From Desulfobacterales bacterium (GTDB taxonomy: Bacteria; Desulfobacterota; Desulfobacteria; Desulfobacterales; UBA11574), in contig JAQYVT010000027.1 of assembly GCA_030145345.1 (NCBI GenBank), positions 1-32,899 of the forward strand: DNA of 32,899 nucleotides. The letters run 5' to 3'. A program made the position numbers and the translations under genes. Below the pieces are notes generated by a model that worked only from the letters and a program-made list of their open reading frames with translations, ran no database searches and was not told where the DNA came from. Shown here piece by piece: positions 1 through 7,247 of the stretch. How positions within the stretch are numbered: position 1 is the first letter of the stretch; every line of letters begins with the position of its first letter.

Positions 1-1685
1 TCCAAGGTTTCCACCCAACCGCTGAAGGTATCTTTGCGTACGGCTTCAAGGAGTGCCGGATTGTAAATAGGGAGATACGGAACATCCGCCATGATGATTT
101 TCTGCATCTCGAAAATCAGTTTTTGGCGAAGTTTCCGATTCATCTCACTTGCAGATTCTTCGGCGATACGGTCAAACTCGGGGTTGTTGTATCCGCTGAT
201 ATTCCATCCCCGCTGTTTGTCGTTGGCGGAATGGAAAAAATTTCTCAAATAATCGGGGTCCATGGACAATCTTCCATATCCCAGGATAAAGGCATCAAAT
301 TCGTGCCGCCCTTTAACCTGCTCGAGCAGAGCCCCAAATGCCATGGGTCGGGAAACCGCCGTTATCCCCAAAGCCTTGAGCCATTCCTGTATCATCATAC
401 CGCTCATGGCCCGGTGCGGGTCATAATCGGCCGGTGGCGTTAAAATGGTGATTTTTTTCATCGGTTGACCGTCGGGCATCCGTATCCCTTTGCCGGGGAC
501 GACCCTGCCGCTTTCATCAACGGGGGGTACGTCCCAAGTATATCCCGCCGTGTGAAGGATATGATAGGCCTTTTTAATGCGCTCGTTCCGGTCCATGCCG
601 TCTCCGTAGCGGGAGACATCCGAACAGAACCAGTATCGATTCCCCGACGGGATGATAGAGTCCATACGGGTACCGTATTCCTGGAGGATGCGAGAAATGA
701 TAAACTCCTTGTCAACCAGGACGGCCACCGCTTGTCTCAGGTTCACCTCGCTGAACGGCAGGGTTCTCAAGTTAAAGCCCAAGAAATATAACGCGCTTTT
801 TTTACAGTAAAATATTTTAATGTTCTTCTGCTGCGTTAGGTCCTCGATATATCCGGGTTGAATTCCCCACCAGAACATATCGATATCCCCCTTTTTCAGA
901 GCCAGTACGGCGACATCCGCGGTCCCGTAAACTTTGAAAAGAAGGTCGTTCACATACGGGCCGAGAATTCGACCGCCGATGTTCTGATGAAGGCCGAAAA
1001 AATACCTGTTTTTTTGAAGATGAACATACGTGCCCCGCCGCCATTTTTTTAGGACAAACGGGCCGCATCCCACCGGGGTCTCAATTTTTTGATTGATCAG
1101 GGCCTTCAGTGGTTTTTGCTGGGTTCTGGCCCCTTGGGAAATATGTTCCCATTCTTTTTTGGATACAATCGATGACGTCAGTGTTCGGGTCAAAAATATG
1201 GCTTTCGGTGCCTCAAGATAGAACCGGACGGTGCGGTGGTCCGGAGTTTCTATTTTTTTAATAAATTTCCATGCAGAAAAGTACCGGGGGATTCTAAATT
1301 CTTTTATCAAAGAAGCGGTGAAGGCCACATCGGCGGATGTCACTTCCGATCCATCAGACCATTTGGCGGGTTTAAGGCGGACCGTATAGGAAATCGTTGC
1401 CGGATCATACTCTGGTTTGCCGGACGCCAGCCAGGGTATCAGATTGAGGGTTTCAGGATCCCGCAGATACAACGGCTGATAAATGAGCGACAGGATTTTT
1501 TTGGAATTGGCATCGCTGGCCAGCCAGATGTTGAGGGTTTTCGGTTCTTCGGGGAGTCCGACTTTGAGAAATCGAGCGTCCTTTTTTTCCCCACAGGACA
1601 GAACGGTTAGCAGCACGCCGGCAACCAGGACGGCTGTCCAGGCGGATCCGGAGAATAATTTTCTGATAGAAGCGGTCAATTCCAA
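1..1685 (-). CDS. ABC transporter substrate-binding lipoprotein, peptide/nickel family 5 (partial, C-terminus outside window)
   Basis: The minus strand stays open from a TTG at 1685 to the left edge, giving about 561 residues with no stop. The N-terminus is a lipoprotein signal: basic S-I-R-K, a hydrophobic stretch, then lipobox V-L-S-C with Cys at about residue 31. The mature protein starts like SBP family 5 (G-L-P-E-E-P-K-T-L-N), followed by a typical W-S-D-G-S-E-V-T-S-A-D-V segment near residues 115-127. Near the edge it reads A-L-L-E-A-V-R-K-D-T-F-S-G-W-V, usual close to the C-terminus of oligopeptide/dipeptide binding proteins, so probably only a short tail is missing. It would bind a peptide, nickel-chelate or similar ligand outside the cytoplasmic membrane and deliver it to an ABC permease, which would lie to the left. 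It starts immediately after the GshB-like gene, so translation is probably coupled. The TTG start is inferred; another TTG lies at 1679. Confidence 0.88.
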   Translation of the reverse strand, partial: MELTASIRKLFSGSAWTAVLVAGVLLTVLSCGEKKDARFLKVGLPEEPKTLNIWLASDANSKKILSLIYQPLYLRDPETLNLIPWLASGKPEYDPATISYTVRLKPAKWSDGSEVTSADVAFTASLIKEFRIPRYFSAWKFIKKIETPDHRTVRFYLEAPKAIFLTRTLTSSIVSKKEWEHISQGARTQQKPLKALINQKIETPVGCGPFVLKKWRRGTYVHLQKNRYFFGLHQNIGGRILGPYVNDLLFKVYGTADVAVLALKKGDIDMFWWGIQPGYIEDLTQQKNIKIFYCKKSALYFLGFNLRTLPFSEVNLRQAVAVLVDKEFIISRILQEYGTRMDSIIPSGNRYWFCSDVSRYGDGMDRNERIKKAYHILHTAGYTWDVPPVDESGRVVPGKGIRMPDGQPMKKITILTPPADYDPHRAMSGMMIQEWLKALGITAVSRPMAFGALLEQVKGRHEFDAFILGYGRLSMDPDYLRNFFHSANDKQRGWNISGYNNPEFDRIAEESASEMNRKLRQKLIFEMQKIIMADVPYLPIYNPALLEAVRKDTFSGWVETL

Positions 1686-1686
1686 A

Positions 1687-2685
1687 CTAATCGTTCTTTC
1701 CTTTCATCTCCAAAACTTTCCGTTCCACAAAATCGATGACGTTGGCTTCCAGTTTTACACCATCCAACTTGTTGATACGGGGGATTCCTCCGGGACTGAC
1801 GCAGTTGATTTCCACCAGTTTATCCCCAATTACGTCGATTCCCACAAAATAAAGGCCATCTTTTATAAGACGGTCTTTAATAACCCGGCAGATTTCTTTT
1901 TCCCTTTCCGTAACGGTGTGTTTGAACACATGGGCGCCTGCATGAACGTTGGTCCTGAAGTCTCCTTTCATCGGTTTTCGCCGCATGGCGCCCAGGATCT
2001 CTCCATTCAAAAGCAATATCCGAATATCCCCGTCTTTTTTTACGCTTTCCAGAAATTCCTGAACCATGATCGGCTCTCGTGCCGGGTAATCTTCGTACCC
2101 TTTCACATAATAGTTGATCAGTGAATTCAGATTTTCCTGGTCCCGGATACTGACCTTGATGACTCCCTCCCCGCCGTAGCGCTGCAACGGTTTAACCACC
2201 ATGGCGCCGCCGAAATCATCGATGATTTTTTTCAATCGTTTCGGGTCTCTGGATACATGTGTCATGGGTATGATGCCTGGAAAATTGAGTGTATAGAGTT
2301 TACTGTTGCCAAGAATCTGTCCATTGGTGGAATTGATCATAAAGACCCGGTCATTGACCGGCGAGAGGAACTCCACGGCCTGATAATTGAGCGGCGGGTT
2401 TTTTCTTAGAAAGAGCGCATCAAGTTCGGTCACGGTTTCAAATATGAGATCATCCTTTTTCAGGCATTTTATTGCGGATCGCCAATATTTTTTCATGGAA
2501 AGGTCGGTTGGTACGGTAATGTTGCGCATCCTTGCAACCACTTTGTATTCCCGGATATAGATATCATGGGGCTCGAGAAAATAGACCGTATGGCCCCGCT
2601 GATTGCACTCGTACATGAGTTGACTGGTGGTTTCCATCATCGGATCAATGGGTTCCAATCGATCCATTAAAAAAGCTATTTTCAT
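1687..2685 (-). CDS. gshB: GshB-like ATP-grasp ligase (glutathione synthase family)
   Basis: 332 residues, the usual GshB length. It opens M-K-I-A-F-L-M-D followed by an N-terminal lid domain and an R-R/R-K-N-P-P substrate region. The ATP-grasp core has V-V-K-P-L-Q-R-Y-G-G-E-G, then K-D-G-D-I-R-I-L-L-L-N-G-E, R-T-N-V-H-A-G-A and G-I-D-V-I-G-D-K-L-V-E-I-N-C-V-S-P-G-G, all aligning with E. coli glutathione synthetase motifs. Known family role: ATP-dependent ligation of glycine to gamma-glutamylcysteine. No GshA is visible, and the S-P-T-C-I segment of GshB is S-P-G-G-I here, so the true substrate may differ. ATG 2685 follows the stop of the cyclic-nucleotide-binding gene by 2 nt; an in-frame TTG at 2691 is less likely. 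It is followed directly by the solute-binding lipoprotein. Family certain, substrate uncertain. Confidence 0.87.
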   Translation of the reverse strand: MKIAFLMDRLEPIDPMMETTSQLMYECNQRGHTVYFLEPHDIYIREYKVVARMRNITVPTDLSMKKYWRSAIKCLKKDDLIFETVTELDALFLRKNPPLNYQAVEFLSPVNDRVFMINSTNGQILGNSKLYTLNFPGIIPMTHVSRDPKRLKKIIDDFGGAMVVKPLQRYGGEGVIKVSIRDQENLNSLINYYVKGYEDYPAREPIMVQEFLESVKKDGDIRILLLNGEILGAMRRKPMKGDFRTNVHAGAHVFKHTVTEREKEICRVIKDRLIKDGLYFVGIDVIGDKLVEINCVSPGGIPRINKLDGVKLEANVIDFVERKVLEMKGKND

Positions 2686-2687
2686 TG

Positions 2688-3161
2688 TCAAATCCCTGCG
2701 TTAGAAAGTTCGCGTTTTTCTAATTTTGTGTGGAGGTTACGGATTCGGCCGCTCAATACCTTGCAAATTTCCAGGGCTATTTGTGGATATTCCCGGACAA
2801 GTTCTTTGAATTCCTGTTTATGTAAAAACATAAATCTGCATGTTTCCTCAATCCGGATGCTTACCGATCGAACCGCATCTTCAAAGAGGGCCATCTCACC
2901 AAAATAATCACCGGCTTTGATTCGATCGATCTCAATCTCGTTTATTCCGCCCAGATCCTTAATCACCGACACCTCTCCTTTGACCACAAGGTACATGGTG
3001 TCTCCGACGGTTCCTTCTTGAATGATGATTTCACCCGGCGTGCAGTCGATCTCTTCGGCGACCGATGCGATGGCGGCAAGTTCGCTCACCGACAGGCTTT
3101 CAAATATATCGATGCCTCTCAAAAGCATAATCTTGTCCGAAATCGTGACGTCATCCGCCAT
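2688..3161 (-). CDS. stand-alone cyclic-nucleotide-binding (CNB) domain protein
   Basis: 157 residues, almost entirely one CNB domain (about residues 14-130). Visible marks are L-R-G-I-D-I-F-E-S-L at the start, the glycine turn Y-L-V-V-K-G-E-V, and the phosphate-binding cassette F-G-E-M-A-L-F-E-D-A-V-R-S-V with both the Glu and the Arg that contact cyclic phosphate in known CNB proteins. There is no DNA-binding helix-turn-helix, no kinase domain and no membrane segment, so it looks like a soluble sensor acting on a partner. ATG 3161 was chosen because GGAGGAAGGAGG lies just upstream; it overlaps the end of the HEAT-containing carrier by 11 nt, which implies translational coupling and suggests the carrier as partner. 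The C-terminus (R-I-R-N-L-H-T-K-L-E-K) may form a short helix. Confidence 0.9.
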   Translation of the reverse strand: MADDVTISDKIMLLRGIDIFESLSVSELAAIASVAEEIDCTPGEIIIQEGTVGDTMYLVVKGEVSVIKDLGGINEIEIDRIKAGDYFGEMALFEDAVRSVSIRIEETCRFMFLHKQEFKELVREYPQIALEICKVLSGRIRNLHTKLEKRELSNAGI

Positions 3162-5910
3162 GCTGTCCTCCTTCCTCCGCGTGTTGATCGATGATCCTCT
3201 GGGCCATCCCGCGTATAAATTTATTTTCAGACAAGGTAAATTCCAGTACGACATCATGATCGATCTGCTCAGATTTGTTATCGTGCATCAAATTCAGCGT
3301 CAATGCTGTCGTTACCCAGTCCTGATCTGTGAGCAGGTGCGAAAAAAAATTTTTTTCTTCGGAATCTAATTCGATGAGATCAAAGTTCTTCCTTCCGGCG
3401 TTAAGGTTTTCTTGGGGAGAAGAGATTTCCATAAGGGGCAACATTATTTTAAACAAGCGGTTGTCCACCATATCGTCCAGGGCTTCTATTGCGTTGGAAC
3501 GTTTACGGGCATCTGAAGATAATAATCCCCGGTAGATAATTTTTATTTGCCCGGATGGGTCCTGAACGGCCAGGACACGCAGAATGTTTTCGATTCTAAG
3601 CTGCATTTTTTCGTTAAAATGATCGATGAGAAGGTTTCGAGAAGGGTTCTCGGGGCAAGCCTCGAGACTCACGGTATTCGCCAGGTATTGATAACTTTCC
3701 TTGACCTGATTTTGTGCGAACCGGAAAATATCCAGATCTTTAATATCCAAAGACTCGAGTAAATCGAATATACCTTTTCTGACCTTGCGGTTGGGAATGA
3801 CCAGCGATTCAACCAGCAGTTGAGTATTTTGATGCGGGGCTGTTTCAATCTTTTTTTTGGCAAGTTCGTAAATATTTTCGTCGGAATCGGCCATCATCGA
3901 AATTGTTTTTCTTAAAAGCGCATCGTCATCGATTTCAATGACCGCCAGTGCCGCCCGACGCACCTTCTTCGAACTATTTGACAGATAGGGCAGGGCCCGA
4001 TCATTGAGTTCCGGAGCTCTAAGGGCATAAAGCCCATTTAAAATATCCGGCCAAACCGGCTCATTTTCTTTGTCCGCCAGCATCTCTTTGAGACTGTCGC
4101 AAAAAGAGATGTCCGCTGATCCGCCGGCAGCGATGATGCCCGCCTTCCTCTGGGCCAAATCCTCTGAACGGAGCCAGGAAGCGATGGTCGAACTGTATTT
4201 TTCCGGTGTTCGGCGATAGAGTCCTATGAGCGCATGGGCTTTAATTTCAGGATGTTTACTGTTGAGAAAGGGTTCATAATCGAATGCGGCGGAAGATTCA
4301 GTATCGAGCCGGTTTGCAGCTTTAACAGCGGCTGCGATAATATCCGGATTTTTTTCAGACGCTGCCAGACCCACCAACACATCCGCGGCCTCTTTCCCGG
4401 CCTGGGGAGACAGAAATTCTAATAGATCTGCCCGGGCGCTGCCCTTCTGATGTTTCAGCGCGGTCAAAAGATGCTGATCAAGATTTTTTATTCCCAGGGA
4501 TTTAAGCAGGCGGGCATACCAAAGGGAGCGATTTCCCCGGGCGTCGAGAAACGCCTGAACCAGCTGGGACTCTATTTTTCCCCCGCTGAAAATTTGTTGC
4601 ATGTCCGTTTCCTCCAAGGCCTTCAAATCGAACATGTCTTTTGATATGAGGTCGAGAAGGATTTTTGAATACTTCCTTTTTAACGCAAAGACCGAGGCAA
4701 GCCACGCAGCTGCAAATGGGATGGCAAGCAGGGACAAATACTTGGGATGGAACAGTTTTTCGGAAATTAATATCATACCGGATCCCATGAGCAATGCGAT
4801 TCGCACCACCGTGCCTCTGAGAAAGGGCCTTAACATAGAACGCAAGGATGTGGGAATCAGCCCCATCAAGATATTTCTGGCAGGGTTATTGATGGTTGTT
4901 CTCAGAATCATGGTGGACATCCGGGCATACATGGCCGAAAAGATGTCGAACCTGAACAAAAAGGCCAGAAACGCCAAAATATAATTGGCGGGATGAAACA
5001 TCAATGCCACCGGCAGCCCCCAACGACCGTATATGCGGCCGACAAACAAAAGAATAAACAGACTGATGGCGTTTAGAGACCCGCGAAACATGCCGAAAAA
5101 ATGTATCATACCCGATTCGGTGGCATACTGTGCATTCACCGCAAAGTTGAATTGATAATTCATTATGGGAATGATGACGTTGGGAAGAAAGGTCAATAAG
5201 ATTAAAATCTTGATCAGTGAGGACTCCTTCATTAAAGGGATAATCTTTTTGAATTCCTCAATGATGTTGCCCCGGGACGTCGATTTTTTGGCTTTTTCAT
5301 CACTAAATAAAAGTGTGGGATAAACTTTTCCCATTTGTCTGACGACAACGGCCCCGATCAGGGTGGTTCCCATGTAGATAAGCAGAAGGTTGTCGAGTGT
5401 AACGGCCTTGGCCAGAAACGGTGTGCCGAAACTTCCGAGCATTGTACCGATGACGCCGCCGGCTGTAATCAGAGGAAAAAGTCGTTTGGACTGTCTTGTA
5501 TTGAAAAGATCGTTGGCCATGTTCCAGAACAAAAGCCCAAGTAACGCCTCATACTGGGCTTTTAGCATAAATAGCGCCGGATAGATCAGATCAAAGCCAA
5601 AAGGGATTAAAAACCGTATTCCTGCGACTGAAAGGCCGCAGAATATAAAAAGGTGAGATAAAATGCGTGCGCCCGGAACTCTACCCATGATTCCGGTCAA
5701 CACCCCCATGAGAAAAAAGAGGGCGATTGAATTGAGCATATACACAATGGGGAGATATTCGACGCCGAAACGCTTTAGAAAAGCGGTTTCGGCATAATTG
5801 TTCAAGATGACGTTGGCGCTGCGCAAAAGGAAGAAAAGAAGAAATATCCACAAGAACAGGTGGATTTCATCTTCAAAAATCTTTAGCCATTTGCCGACTA
5901 ATTTCAGCAT
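3151..5910 (-). CDS. ATP/ADP-translocase-like (NTT/Npt) membrane carrier with C-terminal HEAT-repeat region
   Basis: 919 residues from ATG 5910 (or 920 from GTG 5913). Residues 1 to about 415 form some 11-12 hydrophobic segments. A segment near residues 130-160 (A-N-D-L-F-N-T-R-Q-S-K-R-L-F-P-L-I) matches the signature of nucleotide transporter (NTT) carriers, where K-R-x-(Y/F) is conserved. Residues from about 430 to 900 are soluble and rich in alternating helical units with repeated A-A/L-L and D-x-x-x-R patterns, as in HEAT/armadillo repeats. Known NTT carriers exchange ATP/ADP or import nucleotides; free-living bacteria also have NTT relatives with extra HEAT or CNB domains, whose substrates are mostly unknown. 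The start overlaps the stop of the preceding gene (TGATG), and the end overlaps the CNB gene by 11 nt. I infer a carrier controlled by the CNB protein through the HEAT region. Confidence 0.85.
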   Translation of the reverse strand: MLKLVGKWLKIFEDEIHLFLWIFLLFFLLRSANVILNNYAETAFLKRFGVEYLPIVYMLNSIALFFLMGVLTGIMGRVPGARILSHLFIFCGLSVAGIRFLIPFGFDLIYPALFMLKAQYEALLGLLFWNMANDLFNTRQSKRLFPLITAGGVIGTMLGSFGTPFLAKAVTLDNLLLIYMGTTLIGAVVVRQMGKVYPTLLFSDEKAKKSTSRGNIIEEFKKIIPLMKESSLIKILILLTFLPNVIIPIMNYQFNFAVNAQYATESGMIHFFGMFRGSLNAISLFILLFVGRIYGRWGLPVALMFHPANYILAFLAFLFRFDIFSAMYARMSTMILRTTINNPARNILMGLIPTSLRSMLRPFLRGTVVRIALLMGSGMILISEKLFHPKYLSLLAIPFAAAWLASVFALKRKYSKILLDLISKDMFDLKALEETDMQQIFSGGKIESQLVQAFLDARGNRSLWYARLLKSLGIKNLDQHLLTALKHQKGSARADLLEFLSPQAGKEAADVLVGLAASEKNPDIIAAAVKAANRLDTESSAAFDYEPFLNSKHPEIKAHALIGLYRRTPEKYSSTIASWLRSEDLAQRKAGIIAAGGSADISFCDSLKEMLADKENEPVWPDILNGLYALRAPELNDRALPYLSNSSKKVRRAALAVIEIDDDALLRKTISMMADSDENIYELAKKKIETAPHQNTQLLVESLVIPNRKVRKGIFDLLESLDIKDLDIFRFAQNQVKESYQYLANTVSLEACPENPSRNLLIDHFNEKMQLRIENILRVLAVQDPSGQIKIIYRGLLSSDARKRSNAIEALDDMVDNRLFKIMLPLMEISSPQENLNAGRKNFDLIELDSEEKNFFSHLLTDQDWVTTALTLNLMHDNKSEQIDHDVVLEFTLSENKFIRGMAQRIIDQHAEEGGQHGG

Positions 5911-6752
5911 CACCGAAGATCCCTGACCAGTCTGAAGCCGGTGGTTCTATACCGGGTCGCCGGATGTCCAAAAGACCGGTTGGCCGACCGGCATGAATGA
6001 CCGTGTTTAAACCAGCTCCCGCCACGGCGTATCCGCATGGTTCCTGAATCCGGGCCCTTGGGATCGGTTACCGGAATTTTGCCGTAATCTCCATACCAGT
6101 CCATGCACCATTCCCAGATATTGCCGTGCATATCATACAACCCCCACGGGTTGGGCCGGTAGCTTTTTACCGGTGCCGGCTGATCGATCTCTAAGCCGAT
6201 GGATTGTATATAAAGCTGGCAAACATCGTATTTGAGACTGTTGTTTCCATACATGGCCTTTTCACAATCGATGGTGTCTCCCCAGATAAAAGCGCTTCGG
6301 GTGCCGGTCCTGGCGGCGTATTCCCATTCCGCCTCTGTGGGGAGCCGATATTTTCCCTCGCCCAGCCGGTTTAGGCGTTTTATGAATTCCATACAGTCGA
6401 ACCAGGAGACCTGGGTAACCGGCATGTTATCAGAACCTTTTCGGCGCACCAACAAGCGCTTTTCCATAAGGGATCGCCATTGTTTTAACGTAACTTCGGT
6501 GGTCTGCATGTAGAATGGCCTGGTGATGGAAACCCGGTGCTGGACTTCAGAGCTGCCTCGATAGGGTTCATCCGGAGGGCTGCCCATGGTGAAAGTCCCG
6601 GATGGTATCAGGGTAAATTCCATCTCCAAAGAATTGGTCAATGTTTTTTCGAAAGCAAAAACGGAAACAGAAAAAAAGATGCTGCTTAAAACGATTAAAA
6701 GGCATACGGAAAAGGTTGAAAAGTTTTTCAACGGTGTGGTTCTTCTGCTCAT
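5910..6752 (-). CDS. exported formylglycine-generating-enzyme-like (SUMF1/FGE-sulfatase fold) protein
   Basis: 280 residues. The N-terminus has basic residues, then a hydrophobic stretch ending V-S-V-F-A-F, a likely Sec signal peptide with cleavage near residue 33. The remainder is a single FGE-sulfatase domain: F-T-L-I-P-S-G-T-F-T-M-G-S, T-E-V-T-L-K-Q-W, P-V-T-Q-V-S-W-F-D, R-L-P-T-E-A-E-W-E-Y-A-A-R, G-L-Y-D-M-H-G-N-I-W-E-W and the closing T-G-F-R-L-V-R. In true formylglycine enzymes the G-G-S segment carries two catalytic Cys five residues apart; here the first is Lys249 and only Cys254 remains, so sulfatase activation by the usual copper chemistry is unlikely. It is the first gene of the minus-strand operon, facing the divergent regulatory region. 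Probably a periplasmic FGE-fold protein of unknown role. Confidence 0.85.
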   Translation of the reverse strand: MSRRTTPLKNFSTFSVCLLIVLSSIFFSVSVFAFEKTLTNSLEMEFTLIPSGTFTMGSPPDEPYRGSSEVQHRVSITRPFYMQTTEVTLKQWRSLMEKRLLVRRKGSDNMPVTQVSWFDCMEFIKRLNRLGEGKYRLPTEAEWEYAARTGTRSAFIWGDTIDCEKAMYGNNSLKYDVCQLYIQSIGLEIDQPAPVKSYRPNPWGLYDMHGNIWEWCMDWYGDYGKIPVTDPKGPDSGTMRIRRGGSWFKHGHSCRSANRSFGHPATRYRTTGFRLVRDLR

Positions 6753-6840
6753 TGCAACACCATGAATTATTTAGGGTCAATTTTTTGTGCCGCCTTAATG
6801 AGAACTTCTCAACTTTAATTAATTTATGCCTTTTAAGTCA

Positions 6841-6863
6841 AACAGTTTTGTGAAAACACTGTT
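6841..6863. promoter_or_regulatory. operator-like inverted repeat upstream of the minus operon
   Basis: Arms AACAGTTTT and AAACACTGTT are complementary over 9 positions with one mismatch around a short centre containing GTGA. It lies about 90 bp before the formylglycine-enzyme-like gene and about 385 bp before the cyclase. The dyad is seen directly; binding by a regulator is inference. Confidence 0.4.
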
Positions 6864-6924
6864 AATACGGGCTGTTTGATTTTGATTGATTTTTAATAAT
6901 ATGTTCCAGTAGATGTTGATTATT

Positions 6925-6965
6925 TTTATCAGTATTTCTTATTTTTCTTGCGTTTATCAGTATTT
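6925..6965. repeat. two 13-bp direct repeats TTTATCAGTATTT in the divergent region
   Basis: The sequence TTTATCAGTATTT occurs at 6925-6937 and again at 6953-6965, 28 bp start to start. Exact repetition in a non-coding control region suggests paired binding sites, though the AT-rich background makes chance more likely than usual. Confidence 0.55.
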
Positions 6966-7247
6966 TTCGTGATATTTCGTTTAAATTGACAGCCGCTATG
7001 AAATGGGTTGGATATTTACGAATGGGGTGTGCGCCAATGAGGGGCGTTTGCTCAATGCCGAATAATTAATGAACTCCTTAGCAATATAAGGCCTGCCCGC
7101 AACGCTCTCGCCGGTGAGGGGGATGGATCGGCCGCTCAAAAAAGAAAATTCCGACGGCTTGCTACAGAAAGATCCGAACAAAAATTGCTCATTTATGAAT
7201 TGGAAACTTAACGTGCCTATTTAACAATTGTGGATGGACACTAACTT

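Larger units (their letters stand above)
6753..7247. other. divergent intergenic region between the minus operon and the cyclase gene
   Basis: 495 bp, AT-rich, without a convincing gene. It must hold promoters for both directions. Two ordered patterns stand out and are listed separately: a dyad at 6841-6863 and a 13-bp direct repeat at 6925-6937 and 6953-6965. A TTGACA at 6986-6991 could be a -35 box for the plus strand, but the matching -10 (GGATAT or GATATT near 7010-7016) is poor. The GC-richer part, 7000-7180, has a 61-codon minus-strand reading frame that looks unlike any protein I know. Confidence 0.6.

Noticed and set aside
1483-2124. 213-codon plus-strand frame over the solute-binding and GshB-like genes
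   Set aside because: It spans two well-supported minus-strand genes and their junction and shows no protein-family features.
6850-6865. CRP-like site TGTGA-N6 in the divergent region
   Set aside because: Only one half-site matches; the other half (TGTTA instead of TCACA) does not, so a cAMP-receptor site is not supported despite the tempting context.
6996-7181. 61-codon minus-strand reading frame in the divergent spacer
   Set aside because: No ribosome binding site, no family resemblance and no operon context.
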